NCBI GenBank assembly: GCA_016721865.1
Contig: JADKHF010000053.1
Location: 1-64,000 of the forward strand
Direction of reading: 5' to 3'
Origin: Nitrosomonas sp.
GTDB taxonomy: Bacteria; Pseudomonadota; Gammaproteobacteria; Burkholderiales; Nitrosomonadaceae
DNA length: 64,000 nt
Position 1 is the first letter of the stretch; every line of letters begins with the position of its first letter. The notes beneath the pieces are model-generated. The model saw nothing but the letters and a program-made list of their open reading frames with translations, was not told where the DNA came from and made no database searches. This document shows, piece by piece, positions 39,072 to 50,841 of the stretch. A program made the translations under genes and the position numbers.

Positions 39072-39734
39072 ATGAAACAACGGTACTTCTTGCTGAAACG
39101 TACGCATGTACATGATCGTCTGTGTACTCTTGCGGATGGTGTGTATGCGGTTGCCCTCACGCTGCTCGTCCTCGATCTCAAAATCCCGGAGATTCCCGGA
39201 CTCAGCGATCCCCAGTTAAGCGCCGATCTGTTCCAGCAAATCCCAAATTTTGTCGCCTATACGGTTGCATTTTTTGTGATTGGTTTCTTCTGGATGAATC
39301 ATCACCGGATCTTCGAGTCAGTTGTCGTGTGTGACAAATGGGCTCTGCAATTAAACTTAATCCATCTCTTCTTCATCTCTCTGACTCCATACTCAACCTC
39401 CTTAATCGGTCACTATGAGGAAGATCGTATCGCCACGATATTTTTTTCAGCGAATCTTGGATTGGCTTCCTTGTCCCTGAGTCTGCTCGCGTCTTACGTA
39501 TTGCCGCTGGATGAAAAAGAGACGGATGCGTCGGATGGAACATGGATGGAGATCCATTGGTGGGAAGTCTATGTGGGTCCTGGAATCGCCATGATGAGCA
39601 TCATGATATCGTTCGTAAGTACAACGGGCGCACTACTCCTCTGGCTCTTTATACTATTAAAATACGCGTTTCTTGTGAACCAGATCTCTCTCGGCACTCC
39701 TCATCAGGAACCCCTGAATAATAGTCGAATTTGA
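39072..39734 (+). CDS. TMEM175-family (DUF1211) cation channel protein
   Basis: A membrane protein of 220 residues with six hydrophobic segments. The first helix carries the family motif in the form LADGVYAVALTLLVLDL (FSDG in most members), followed by KIPEIPG. Bacterial TMEM175 proteins form tetrameric potassium-permeable channels of this length. Other segments include FVAYTVAFFVIGFFWMNHHR and LLLWLFILLKYAFL. It lies upstream of, and convergent with, an MscS-type channel. Confidence 0.88.
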   Translation: MKQRYFLLKRTHVHDRLCTLADGVYAVALTLLVLDLKIPEIPGLSDPQLSADLFQQIPNFVAYTVAFFVIGFFWMNHHRIFESVVVCDKWALQLNLIHLFFISLTPYSTSLIGHYEEDRIATIFFSANLGLASLSLSLLASYVLPLDEKETDASDGTWMEIHWWEVYVGPGIAMMSIMISFVSTTGALLLWLFILLKYAFLVNQISLGTPHQEPLNNSRI

Positions 39735-39839
39735 TCCATCGTAACCAGCCTTTTAGAACCTTTCAGAACCTGGAAGGAACAATGTGCACCCATAATGCTC
39801 CTGAGGACGCTCCATCACCTTACATGACAGCGAAACACA

Positions 39840-41639
39840 CTATGTTGTTTTCGAATGTTGAGCAGCACTATTTGCCTGTCCGGAACCGGGCTGGCCGCAA
39901 TTTTCTTCCATAATGTGCACAGTCTGTGTAGGAAATGCAAATTCCACGCCACTATCTTCTGCCAGGCGCAGAATATCCAACAGAATCTGCTGCCGTTCTT
40001 TGAGTTCGTCTGCCCTATTAGGCACCTGCAGAAAAAATTTCACCAGTATATCCAGGCTATATGGCCCAAACTCGTAGAGAAACACCTGGATGTTGTCTTT
40101 ATCGGTGTATTGATGTGTTTTAATGATTTGTTTGATGCCTTCAATTAAACGCTCGATTTTCTCAACGGGGGTATCGTAGGTCAGGTTAAGGAAGGTCTTG
40201 ACCTCCCGGGACTCACGCAACGCCATATTATCGATGGTGCTGTTCACCAGTTCGCTGCTGGGTATTGTCACGATGGAATTGTGGAATGTGCGGATCCGGG
40301 TGCTGCGAAATCCCACTTTTTCGACGATGCCCGCGGTGTCCTTCAATTTGATTTCATCGCCTACTGCGAAGGGTCTTTCGAACATGATAATAAGGGAGCC
40401 GAGCAGATTCGCCAGGGTTTGCTGTGCCGCCAGGGCTACTGCAAGGCCGCCGACACCCAGACCGGCAATCACTGAATAGGCAGGCAAGCCCAGCTGGTCA
40501 GCTCCGGTGACGATAATGGCAATCGCCACGATGATAGTCACGAGCCGCAGCAGCAGATGAATAAACTGGCTATCGATGCTGCCAATCCGCAATCCCTCCT
40601 GGGAGATCACGTTTGCGGCGATCGCGCCGCCAGCCACCCAAACCATCCAGGTACAGGCGAGATAGAACAGCGCATTAAGCGAAGGTACGATTACCGCATA
40701 GATGCTGCCCGAAATCCGCAGGATATCGGCAAGAACAAATGCTGCCGCCCACGCCACAACCATCAGACTGAAGGGTCGCAGTATGTTGGCCCATTGCCCG
40801 GAGTAGGTTGGTCTTCTGATCAAATAGCGGGCGAGGCGAAAACAGAGCATGATAAAGATGCTGCCCGTACCAAGAATAACCATGATGCCAAACCAGCGCC
40901 ACAGGGGTTGATCGAGAAGCAAAAAACGATGCTGATACCGCGGCGCATCAACCAACCAACGAGTCGGGACGATTCGATACAATGCCAGAGCCACTCCGGC
41001 TGGGCTATACGTGGAGAAGTCGTACCAACCGACGGAAGCGCCTGGTTTGTAAGGAAAATCTTTGATTTTTGCATAGAACTCCGGCAGGCGATCCAATGTT
41101 TCAGGAGTAAAGAGGTATTCGCCTTTCCGCGGCCCCTCTTCAATCCGCTGAATACGGATTTCAGTATTCGGGAGAGTCCAGTGCTTAAACTCGGAATTGG
41201 CCATTGCCTGTGCATCCGGTATCAATTCGAGGGGCGGGAGATCAATGCGGTCGAGTATCACTTTCAACAGGATGGCGAGCCGCCGTGAGGATTCTCCTGC
41301 CAGAACTGGTGGCAACTGACTTAGATCCAGAGTCCGATAGGCCGATATCTGGTAGTGCCGGGCGTCTTTGATATTGGCTATTTCATCAGGCGTCAGGTAA
41401 AGCCTCGAGGAAGCCAGATACGACTCTATAAGTCCAACCCCAGATTGATAGCCTTTGTCCATCAATTCCAGGAAGCCCTGGAACGTGGCTCTGGGGCTGG
41501 ATGTATCGACTGGTTTGAGTGGATATTCCTCAACCGCGCTGGCTGGCATAGCCAAAAGCTGAAGCACGCAGAACGCAAGGATGATCACAATGAGGCGCGG
41601 CCTGAGAATAAATAATTGTTGATGAGGTCTGGGTGTCAT
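39840..41639 (-). CDS. MscS-family mechanosensitive ion channel
   Basis: A 599-residue protein with a signal peptide (ending MPASAVEEYP), a periplasmic N-terminal domain of about 220 residues, about five TM helices, and the MscS core. The pore helix and start of the beta domain read VIAGLGVGGLAVALAAQQTL and then ANLLGSLIIMFERPFAVGDEI; GFRSTRIRTFHNSIVTIPSS follows, as in MscS. The C-terminal cytoplasmic alpha-beta domain is complete. It should open under membrane tension and protect from osmotic downshock. The lipoprotein gene upstream on the same strand begins about 40 bases before and may be co-transcribed. Confidence 0.95.
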   Translation of the reverse strand: MTPRPHQQLFILRPRLIVIILAFCVLQLLAMPASAVEEYPLKPVDTSSPRATFQGFLELMDKGYQSGVGLIESYLASSRLYLTPDEIANIKDARHYQISAYRTLDLSQLPPVLAGESSRRLAILLKVILDRIDLPPLELIPDAQAMANSEFKHWTLPNTEIRIQRIEEGPRKGEYLFTPETLDRLPEFYAKIKDFPYKPGASVGWYDFSTYSPAGVALALYRIVPTRWLVDAPRYQHRFLLLDQPLWRWFGIMVILGTGSIFIMLCFRLARYLIRRPTYSGQWANILRPFSLMVVAWAAAFVLADILRISGSIYAVIVPSLNALFYLACTWMVWVAGGAIAANVISQEGLRIGSIDSQFIHLLLRLVTIIVAIAIIVTGADQLGLPAYSVIAGLGVGGLAVALAAQQTLANLLGSLIIMFERPFAVGDEIKLKDTAGIVEKVGFRSTRIRTFHNSIVTIPSSELVNSTIDNMALRESREVKTFLNLTYDTPVEKIERLIEGIKQIIKTHQYTDKDNIQVFLYEFGPYSLDILVKFFLQVPNRADELKERQQILLDILRLAEDSGVEFAFPTQTVHIMEENCGQPGSGQANSAAQHSKTT

Positions 41640-41676
41640 TTTATACAGATCCTTGGTGGTGTATCAGACAACAGGT

Positions 41677-42798
41677 CTACCGTACCGGTATGGTCAATGT
41701 TGGGCCGGCCATGTTGGCAGCCCCAGCTTGCAGACGGAACAGTTGAATCAGCAGCATGAAGGTCGACTTGGACTCGAGATCATTGTCCGCCAGATAGAAC
41801 CATCTGCCCCGATAGGGTATCGCGACTGCGGCCATGTTCGGCCGTTCCTGGCTTTGACGAATTTGAAAAAGTCTTCCGGCAGCTGTTGTGCCCCAGTTGA
41901 ATTCCGATCCGTCCTGATTGTGTGTAACTGTTACTAAACCAGCTTCCTTATGCGATTGCGGTGTTTCCACATTATGTGACAGATAGAAGAAGATGCCCGT
42001 GAGTGAGCGTGTGCGTATCGAAATGGTATCTGGACGAGATCTCAGAAAGTCACTGTTTAAATGGTAAACCTCGATGTTTTGATCAAGCCCGAGCAAATCC
42101 TTTATTTCCCGGATCTGTTCATGGAATTCAGGAGAAGATTTGATCTCCAGTTGCGGTTCTTTGGTCTCCCGATTGATACGCGGGACAATAAGGTGTCTAT
42201 GAGATATCTCCTCGATCAGTTGCATCAATCGCATGAATTGCTGATCATTGTGCGGAGCGGTTCTAGGTGTTGGGCCAGAGGCCTTTGGTGAATTTTCGAT
42301 TCCGTTAATGCGCTCCACACAAACGCTGAATACACGCCGAGGACTCCAGCCCGAACCGCTGAACGAGAATAAAGCTTCAAGAGGAATCGGGCTGAGCATG
42401 CTTTTGACGAAGTTCTCCCCCTGAAGCGGTACGTAGGAGATGGTAGGCGAAGTGCTATAGGCAGCGCCAAGGGTGTATTGAAAAATATCGGCGCCACTTG
42501 TCGTATGGTCCACGCCACCACTCATCTCCAGCTTCATGGAGGCCGTGACGCTGGCAACATCGAGATATAATGGCGGATCCCGGTAGTGCAGACGCACAAT
42601 GTTATGAATGAACTGATCGTTCAAACTACCAACAATCGCATCGTTGTATAAGGGATGCGTACCTCTAAGCGCATTGGGCCCAAAGGAATGGCAACCGGCA
42701 ATCGCAGTTGCGATAGTCAGAAGCAATATCCATCTGCATGAGGCGGTGCGGATGCAATCGAGGAATATTACCGATAGCCAATGAAGGTTTTCAATCAT
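41677..42798 (-). CDS. Conserved lipoprotein of unknown function
   Basis: The start at 42798 (MIENLHWLSVIFLD) gives an N-terminal hydrophobic stretch ending in the lipobox IAGC; a start at 42861 is also open. The mature part of about 340 residues contains GTHPLYNDAIVGSLNDQFIH, VRLHYRDPPLYLDV and RSLTGIFFYLSHNVE; the last 60 residues have RGRWFYLADNDLESKSTF. The family is a conserved hypothetical one found in proteobacteria; I cannot name it. It sits 37 bases ahead of the MscS-type gene in the same direction. Confidence 0.7.
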   Translation of the reverse strand: MIENLHWLSVIFLDCIRTASCRWILLLTIATAIAGCHSFGPNALRGTHPLYNDAIVGSLNDQFIHNIVRLHYRDPPLYLDVASVTASMKLEMSGGVDHTTSGADIFQYTLGAAYSTSPTISYVPLQGENFVKSMLSPIPLEALFSFSGSGWSPRRVFSVCVERINGIENSPKASGPTPRTAPHNDQQFMRLMQLIEEISHRHLIVPRINRETKEPQLEIKSSPEFHEQIREIKDLLGLDQNIEVYHLNSDFLRSRPDTISIRTRSLTGIFFYLSHNVETPQSHKEAGLVTVTHNQDGSEFNWGTTAAGRLFQIRQSQERPNMAAVAIPYRGRWFYLADNDLESKSTFMLLIQLFRLQAGAANMAGPTLTIPVR

Positions 42799-43004
42799 GC
42801 TGAAGCGTGCTATTTTCAAGGCTCTCTCTGCGTACAGGAAAATTAAACGCTCTTTTTTCATAAAAAATAAAAGTACTTACTGCATTACTGTATATCAAAT
42901 AGGGTGTCAAATATTCTGATTTCAACTTTGTGGTCCGTCATCCACCATAAATTGGCTCTGTTTTTATGTCCATAACTAAACAGCTATTTATTGCGGCTGA
43001 ATTG

Positions 43005-44524
43005 CTAGCGCCGCTTTTGACCTAATAGCGAACCAAGCAATCCGCGGGTGATCTCACGTGCGATTGACGAACCCACCGAGCGGGCTGCACTCTTTGCAAA
43101 GGCATCAAGCACCCCTTCGCGGCGACCACCTTGCTTCCCGGATGAACCCAACAATAAATCGCCTAAATCTCCCAAAATTCCCTCTTCTGCCGGTTTCTTC
43201 AAATCCTCAGAACTCACAGACTTGGAGGAGTCACCCAGTAAGTTTTCAGCGCCAGTTCGTGCCTGCAATAGCTCAAAAGCACTCTCCCGGTCAATTTCCT
43301 GTTCATACACGCCAGCCACAAGTGACGATTGAATCAATCTTTTTCGTTCATCCGGCGTAATCGGCCCAATCTGGCTAACCGGGGGAAGTATATAAGCACG
43401 CTCGGTGACTGTTGGCGATCCATCGGGATCAAGAAAAGAGATCAGCGCTTCGCCGACGGAAAGCTCAAGAATAACTTGCTTGATATTCAATTCCGGATTG
43501 GGCCGCATGGTTTCAGCGATAGCATTCACTGCTTTCTGGTCACGCGGCGTGAATGCGCGCAACGCGTGCTGGATGCGATTACCCAGTTGGGTTAATACTT
43601 TTTCCGGAATATCAAACGGGTTTTGCGTGACGAAAAAAACCCCCACACCTTTGGAACGAATCAACCTCACAACTTGTTCAATCTTCTCCAACAGGGCAGG
43701 AGACGCCATGCCAAACAACAAATGCGCTTCATCAAAAAAGAATACCAGCCTGGTTTTTCACGATCCCCGGTTTCCGGTAAATTTTCGTAGAATTCAGACA
43801 GCATCCAGAGCAAATACGTGCTGTACAATCGGGGCGAATTTAACAGCTTGTCCGCGGCAAGAATATTGATAACGCCTTTGCCATCGATCGTCTGCATTAA
43901 ATCCTCGATATTAAGCATCGGCTCACCAAAAAACTTATCCCCGCCCTGTTTTTCTATCTGCAACAAACTGCGCTGAATTGCACCGATTGAAGCGGATGAA
44001 ACATTGCCATACTGAGTTCTGAATTTTCCGGCATTGTCACCAACAAATTGCAATAATGCGCGCAGATCCTTCAGATCGAGCAACAAAAGGCCGTGATCAT
44101 CGGCTACTTTAAACACCAATGCGAGCACGCCTTCCTGTGTTTCATTCAGATTCAGCAGGCGCGCCAGCAGCAGCGGTCCCATATCAGAAATCGTCGCGCG
44201 TAAAGGATGACCGCTTTCCTGCAATACATCCCACAATGTCACCGGGAAACCTTCCCACTCAGGAAGATCCAGTTTTAACAGATCCACACGTGCTTTGATT
44301 TTTCCGGACAGTGATCCTGGCTTGCAGATACCGGTCAAATCGCCTTTGACATCCGCCATGAATACCGGGACACCGATACTGGAGAAACTTTCAGCCAACT
44401 TCTGCAAGGTAACTGTCTTGCCGGTACCGGTTGCGCCGGTAATACAACCATGACGGGTTGCCATCGCGGGCAGAAGCGCCAAGTCGGTTTTGCCTGTTTT
44501 AGCGATGATCAATGGTTCAGCCAT
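43005..44524 (-). CDS. HerA-like ATPase (DUF853 family), one frameshift
   Basis: An ATPase of the FtsK-HerA superfamily. Walker A is GATGTGKTVTLQ near the N-terminus. The frame from 44524 stops at 43667 just after EKPGWYSF, while another frame reads PRLVFFFDEAHLLFG, the Walker B (DEAH) sequence, and continues to 43005. Adding one C to the run at about 43750 restores a single protein of about 505 residues, so this is probably a sequence error. The C-terminal region is rich in Gly and Ser and ends in SSIAREITRGLLGSLLGQ. The family is of unknown biological role; DNA translocation is inferred. Confidence 0.85.
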
Positions 44525-44735
44525 AGTGTATTCAATAAAGCCACTTTAAAAAATCCTCGATTGAGAAATCGAAGCTTCCCAATTTCCGAGAAAATGTACT
44601 GAATGTCCGATTGTATGTCAAACAGCAGCAATGGCAATGAAAACATGTGTATCGATGTATACTATCGGTCTGGCACTAAGTCATTCACCAGTTTTTTAAG
44701 CAGGCTCCCGGATAAATTTCTGGATTGATAAATTC

Positions 44736-45705
44736 ATGAATAAACAAATTATTTATGGCGACATTGGTGGCACCAAACCTTTCTGCAATTGGTTGAGTTA
44801 AGGGATGGTGAGATCCATCAGCAATTCTCAAAACGCTATGACAGCTCCGCTTTTGTAACTTTCCCTGACATGCTCAGAGACTTCCTGAATCAAACCGGCA
44901 CAGTAAATCATCCGGTAGCAGCCTGTTTTGCAGTCGCAGGACCCATAGTTGCCCAGCAAGCAAAAGTAACCAATTTACCCTGGCAAATAAGTAGCACCGG
45001 CATTTCGGCTGAGCTTTCTATTCCCGCTGTCAAGCTCATCAATGATTTTGAAGCGGCCGCATTGGCGATCGAAAGTCTGTCACCCGGCGATCTGGTAACA
45101 CTACAAACAGGACAAGCCCATGCACAAGCAATGCGTGTCGTACTGGGTGCGGGAACTGGCATGGGTGTGGCTTGGCTTACCTGGCTGGAAGGCCGCTATT
45201 TCGCATTGTCGACTGAAGCAGGTCATATGGATTTTGCACCGGTCAATGAATTGCAGATCCACTTGTTTAAAGCATTACACAATAAATTTGGCCATGTATC
45301 GGTAGAACGCTTGCTATCCGGATCCGGACTAACTAATATTTTTGATTTCCTGCAAATGAATGCTGCAATGGCTTCAGATTTAGCACCCATTAGTCTTGAG
45401 AAAGACAGTGGCGCGGCCATAACCGCACTTGCCCAGAACCGCAAACATCCTGTCGCAATCAAATCACTGGATTTATTTGCCGAGATATATGGTGCTTATG
45501 CAGGCAATCTGGCGCTGGCCGGATTATGCCGGGGTGGCGTATACATTGCGGGCGGTATTGCCCCTAAAATTATTAATTTTCTGACTTCAGGTGGCTTTAT
45601 GCGCGCATTTCGAGACAAAGGGCGATTTTCTGCATTGATGAATGAAATTCCCGTGCATGTCATCATTCTGCGTCCGACCGCGGGCGGCGTAAAGAGGCCG
45701 CATAA
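44736..45705 (+). CDS. glk: Glucokinase (Glk), frameshifted at both ends
   Basis: Glucokinase phosphorylates glucose with ATP. The ATG at 44736 reads IIYGDIGGTK, then goes out of frame; adding one A to the AAA run at about 44776 gives GGTKTFLQLVELRDGEIH in the main frame. Further motifs are VAGPIVAQQAKVTNLPW, LINDFEAAALAI, LGAGTGMGVAWLTW, GHMDFAP and VYIAGGIAPKI. Near the 3' end a second shift is likely: a stop at 45703-45705 in a neighbouring frame would end the protein at about 320 residues. Without it the frame runs into glgP. Confidence 0.85.
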
Positions 45706-45867
45706 TCCGGCCTTTCCGGGCCGAAAACGGGGGGTTAGTGGATGTGAGGAGGCTTTGCGAAAACCCGTGGACGCGGAACGGCTGTCAAGTTCTTCACCGC
45801 GCCGGGAAGGTCAATGCAATGAATTAGCCATCCATACAAAAAATCATCTTCATCAAGGAGCGCCATC

Positions 45868-48421
45868 ATGTTTTCGGGAACTGCTTTCACCATTACCGTT
45901 AATCCTAAAATACCGCCACGTCTCAGGCGTCTGGAAGAATGGCCAACAATCTCTGGTACAGCGGGATCGTGCCACGCGCACGCTTTTTTCCCGCCTTGAT
46001 CCACATTTATGGGAAGCAGTAGGACATAATCCCAGGGCATTTCTCAAACGCGTGGATGAATCGACGCTGCTGAAAGCAACGGAAGACCGGGTTTTCCTCG
46101 CTACCTACAATAGCATTCTATCCACTTATGATTCCTATCATGAGTCATCATCATCGCAGGATTATGCGAAGGACTTGGGCCCGCAGGATCAGGTTGCCTA
46201 TTTCTGTTTCGAGTTTGGTTTTCATGAAAGCCTGCCGATTTATTCCGGTGGCCTGGGCATCCTGGCTGGAGACCACTGCAAGGCAGCCAGTGATTTACAC
46301 TTGCCATTCGTTGCGATTGGCCTGCTTTATCGCCAGGGATATTTTTCTCAGACGATCGATAGCATGGGTAATCAGCAGGTTACCTACACCATCTCGGATT
46401 TTGAGGATCTGCCAGTCACTCCGGTCTTGCATGCGGATGGCTCGAGTGTGCAAATCGAAGTAGCATTGCCGCAACGCTCAATTGTTGTAAAAGTATGGCA
46501 GGCAAAAATCGGCCATGTAACACTTTATCTGCTCGATACCGATTTACCGGAGAACTCCGCACAAGACCGCTATATCACGCACAATCTTTATGGGGGTGAC
46601 AGAACCATGCGGATTGAACAGGAGATTATTTTGGGTATCGGAGGTGTGCGTGCGCTCCAGGCGATTGGTATAAAACCAACCGTGTGGCATATCAATGAAG
46701 GTCATGCTGCTTTTATGATTCTCGAGCGCATTCACAATCTGGTATCACAGGGCATTGATTTCCCGAGCGCATTGGAGAGCGTAGCCGTCAATACTGTATT
46801 TACGACGCATACTGCGGTACCTGCCGGACATGATCATTTCAGTGCAGATATGATGCAAATTTATTTTGAAAATTTCTATCGCAGTTTAAACATCACGCGC
46901 GAAGAATTCCTGGCACTCGGTCATGCACCTGGAAGCCCTGACTTTAATATGACGGCACTGGCGATTCATGGCTCCCGCACACACAATGGGGTCAGCAAGA
47001 TACACGGCGATGTCTCAGCAAATATCTGCCGGGATTTGTGGCCACAGATTGAACCGGAGGAAAACCCGATCTCCTATGTTACTAATGGCGTCCACGTGCC
47101 AACCTTTCTTGCACAGGAGTGGTCTGATCTGTTTGATCGTTATCTCGGCCATGAATGGCGCAATAAAATGTGCGATACCGGCTATTGGGAGAATATTAAT
47201 GCCATACCTGATCATTTATTCTGGAGTGTACGTCAATCGTTAAAATCGCAATTGTTTTACGGTATCCGTTCTCGCATCACTGAACAGAATGCCAGAAATC
47301 ATGGCTCTGAAGCGCATCTTGACCGGTTATTGAAGTTTGTTGATCCCATCAATCCAAACGTGTTGACATTGGGCTTTGCACGTCGATTCGCCACGTATAA
47401 ACGTGCCGCTTTACTATTCGAAAATCTCGACTGGTTGCGCAAAATTATCCTTGATCAGGATCGCCCCGTGTTGCTGATTTTTGCCGGCAAGGCACATCCG
47501 GCCGATGTACCGGGTCAGGATGTAATCCGGAGAATCAGTCAGATTGCACAATTTCCGGAATTTGAAGGACGGCTCTTATTAATTGAAGGCTATGATTTAC
47601 GACTCGCCCGCCGTTTAGTTGCCGGGGTAGATGTCTGGCTTAACAACCCGATCTATCCGCTCGAAGCCAGTGGCACATCGGGCATGAAAGCAGGCATTAA
47701 CGGCGCCATTAACCTGAGTGTGTTGGATGGCTGGTGGGGAGAAGGCTACGACGGTAAAAATGGCTGGGCGATCAAACCGGGACCGAGAGATATGGAGGGC
47801 GTACTGCGCGATAGGGAAGAAAGTCGTGCGCTGTATGAAATTCTGCAAGACCAGGTAGTACCGCTCTATTACAATTATGGCAAACTCGGCTACTCACCTG
47901 AATGGGTAAGAATGGCCAAACATTCGATGATGTCACTACTGCCACGTTATAACTCTACCCGCATGGTCGATGAATACGTCACGAAATTCTATCGCTCCGC
48001 CAGTAATAAAGGGATGCTATACGCAGCAAATGATTTTGCTGACGCAAAAAATATTGCTGCATGGAAAGCCAAAATAAGAAACGCATGGCATGGTGTAACA
48101 CTACGCCGGCTGGACACTCCCTGTGAACGCGCTGATTTCAGCCAAACGTTGCATTTCAAGGTAGCTGCCAGACTGAACAGTTTGGAACCGGAGGATGTTA
48201 TCGTAGAGCTACTGATGCACCGCCAGTATAAAAAAACCCGCTTAAGCAACTTTAATCATTTCAAGTTTGAATATACAGGCACAAAGGATTCAGACGAACA
48301 TTTATTTGAACTGCAGTTAACACCGGAATTGTGTGGCAAGCAGGAATATTACATGCGAATTTATCCTTGCCATCCGTTACTGTCTCACCCGCTGGAAATG
48401 GGGATGATGGTCTGGTTGTAA
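45868..48421 (+). CDS. glgP: Alpha-glucan (glycogen) phosphorylase, two N-terminal frameshifts
   Basis: A GT35 enzyme that cleaves glycogen with phosphate to glucose-1-phosphate. The ATG at 45868, after AAGGAG, opens MFSGTAFTITVNPKIPPR, the normal start. Two missing bases, near 45938 (GAAGAA/TGGCC) and 45962 (AGC/GGG), are needed to read ELANNLWYSWDRATRTLF into the long frame. That frame carries FGFHESLPIYSGGLGILAGD, WHINEGHAAFMILE, TNGVHVPTFLAQEW, and the PLP lysine in EASGTSGMKAGINGA. The restored length of about 850 residues is typical of the shorter bacterial type. It is preceded by glk and faces glgB. Confidence 0.92.
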
Positions 48422-48503
48422 AAAGTCAACCCCGCTGCATCCAGCTGGGTGTTGGATTGATAGCAATTACTTGTTACGAATCCCGGCATCCTTCTGGAAG
48501 CAG

Positions 48504-50692
48504 TTAATTCTGTAAAGAAAAAACAATCCCCGCCAACGGCGGCAATGTAATCGCAATCGAATCGGCAAATCCCATCCAGGGCATTGGTACGCTGGCAATA
48601 TTACCTAAATTACCGACGTTGCTGCCGCCATAATAGGTGGAATCGCTGTTGAAGATTTCACGGTAAATCCCTGCAACCGGAACACCGATGCGGTAGCCGC
48701 TGCGTGGAACCGGAGTGAAGTTGAGAATGATCAGTGCAAAGGTGCCATTATTGGCACGCCGTATATAGCTGATGATAGATTGATCGGCATCCTGGCAGTC
48801 AATCCAGCTAAAGCCTTCTGATGAAAAATCGAGCTGATGTAAGGCGGGGGTGTTCATATAACACCGATTCAAATCACGCAATGCAGCCTGTACGCCAGAA
48901 TGCTGCGGTTGTGCCAGCAATGGCCAGTCCAGTTCATGACTCACACACCATTCCTGTTTCTGGGCGAATTCATTGCCCATGAAATTGAGTTTTTTGCCTG
49001 GCCACGTCATTTGATAGACAAATAGCAGGCGCACATTGGCAAATTTCTGCCAGGCGTCGCCGGGCATTTTGTTCCATAGAGAACCTTTTCCATGCACCAC
49101 TTCATCATGTGAGAACGGCAATACAAAGTTTTCCGTATACGCATACAGTTGGCTGAAGGTCAGCTTATCGTGGTGATAGCGCCGGTGGACGGGGTCTTGT
49201 TGCATATAGGACAGCGTGTCGTGCATCCAGCCCATATTCCATTTCATCGAAAACCCCAGGCCGCCGACATAGGTTGGCCGCGATACGGCCGGCCAAGCGG
49301 TGGATTCTTCCGCCAGGGTCAACGCGCCCGGAAACTCCTCGTGCACCATAATATTCAGTTCGCGCAGGAAATCAATCGCCTCCAGATTCTCCCTGCCACC
49401 ATACTTATTCGGCAACCATTCTCCTTCCTTGCGCGAGTAATCCAAATACAACATGGAAGCCACAGCATCGACACGCAATCCATCCAGATGAAATTCGGAT
49501 AACCAATAATGTGCGCTCGACAGCAGAAATGATTTGACCTCATTGCGGCCATAATTAAAGATATAAGTGCCCCAATCCTGGTGAAATCCAAGGCGCGGGT
49601 CTTCATGTTCATACAATGCCGTGCCGTCAAAGCGTGCCAGTGCAAAAGTATCCTGCGGAAAATGCGCGGGCACCCAATCCAGAATCACTCCAATATTTGC
49701 CTGGTGGCAGGCATCGACAAAGAACCGGAAATCATCGGGTGAGCCGTAGCGGCTGGTAACCGCAAAATATCCGGTGGTTTGGTAGCCCCACGATTCATCC
49801 AGCGGATGTTCTGAAACGGGCATTAATTCGATATGGGTATAGCCCATTTCCTGCACATAAGGCAGCAGGTGCTGCGCCAACTCCCGGTAGGTATAAAAAC
49901 GCCCATCCGGATGCCGCTTCCATGACCCGGCGTGAATTTCAAGAATATTCAGCGGCGCATGCAGCCAATCCCAAGTGCTGCGATTCGCTATCCACGCTGC
50001 ATCGCACCAATCATAGGCACCGCTGGCAGGCGTCAATGCCGCCGTGTTGGGCCGTAGTTCATAGCGATCGGCGTAAGGATCCGTTTTGAGAACAATTTCA
50101 CCACTATTCCGATTGCGGATCTCAAATTTGTAGAGTGAATCAGGCAGCAGTCCCGGAATGAACAATTCCCAGACGCCACTGGCATGGTGTACCGCCATCG
50201 GATGAATGCGCCCGTCCCAGCGATTAAAATCACCCACTACGCTGACACGCCCGGCATTGGGCGCCCATACCGAGAAACGCATGCCGTCCACACCGGCATT
50301 TTTGACCTGCTGCGCGCCGAGCATCCGGTAGGCCTGCCGCAACTTACCTTCATTAAACAGATACAAATCATGATCGGAAATCTGCAGTGGAAAAGCATAC
50401 GAATCATGCGTTTCATAGACGGTATGCTTTGTTCCTCCTTCTTCGACCCGCAATCGATAGGGCATATCAGGCGGTGACTCCCCCTGCCACTCGAAAACTC
50501 CATGCGGATGAATACGTTTCATCGGCTCAAAACCGGTAACTGTCTTGATCCATACATTCGCATCATAGGACGGAATACGCGCACCAAAGTTTGACCATGC
50601 TCCTTGTGCAATCCAAGATACGCAAATGGATCGTGGAGCTGCGCGTTCAGTAGTGCGTTCTGCAATGAATTGGTTTTATGTAGGGTGATCAC
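48504..50692 (-). CDS. glgB: 1,4-alpha-glucan branching enzyme (one frameshift)
   Basis: A GH13 enzyme that makes alpha-1,6 branches in glycogen. The long frame (48504-50522) has the carbohydrate-binding N-terminal modules and the catalytic barrel: GLRVDAVASMLYLDYSRKE (nucleophile Asp), LAEESTAWP (acid/base Glu) and FSHDEVVHGKG. The first part, LNAQLHDPFAYLGLHKEHG, is read in another frame and the shift lies near 50565. A GTG at 50692 would be the start of the restored protein of about 729 residues, the normal length. It is divergent from glgC. Confidence 0.93.
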
Positions 50693-50841
50693 ATTTTATA
50701 GATTGGTTAACTGGTATAGAATGAATTATAGCGTGCCTGCCACCTTATACTACGATTAACAATTAAAATAAAAGCAAGATGTAAGAAAATGCCATAATGA
50801 GAAAATATATTTTTAGATGAATCGGGGAGGATTACATCGCT

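Noticed and set aside
39731..39913. 60-codon plus-strand frame after the TMEM175 gene
   Set aside because: Mostly antisense to the MscS gene end, no family match, no convincing ribosome-binding site.
40557..41288. 243-codon plus-strand frame
   Set aside because: Antisense shadow of the MscS-type gene.
45690..45740. GC-rich inverted bases after glk as a terminator
   Set aside because: Only short GGCC pairings are possible and no T-run follows.
44789..48421. Glk-GlgP bifunctional fusion
   Set aside because: The linker residues fit neither family and both natural ends are visible in neighbouring frames; explained by indels.
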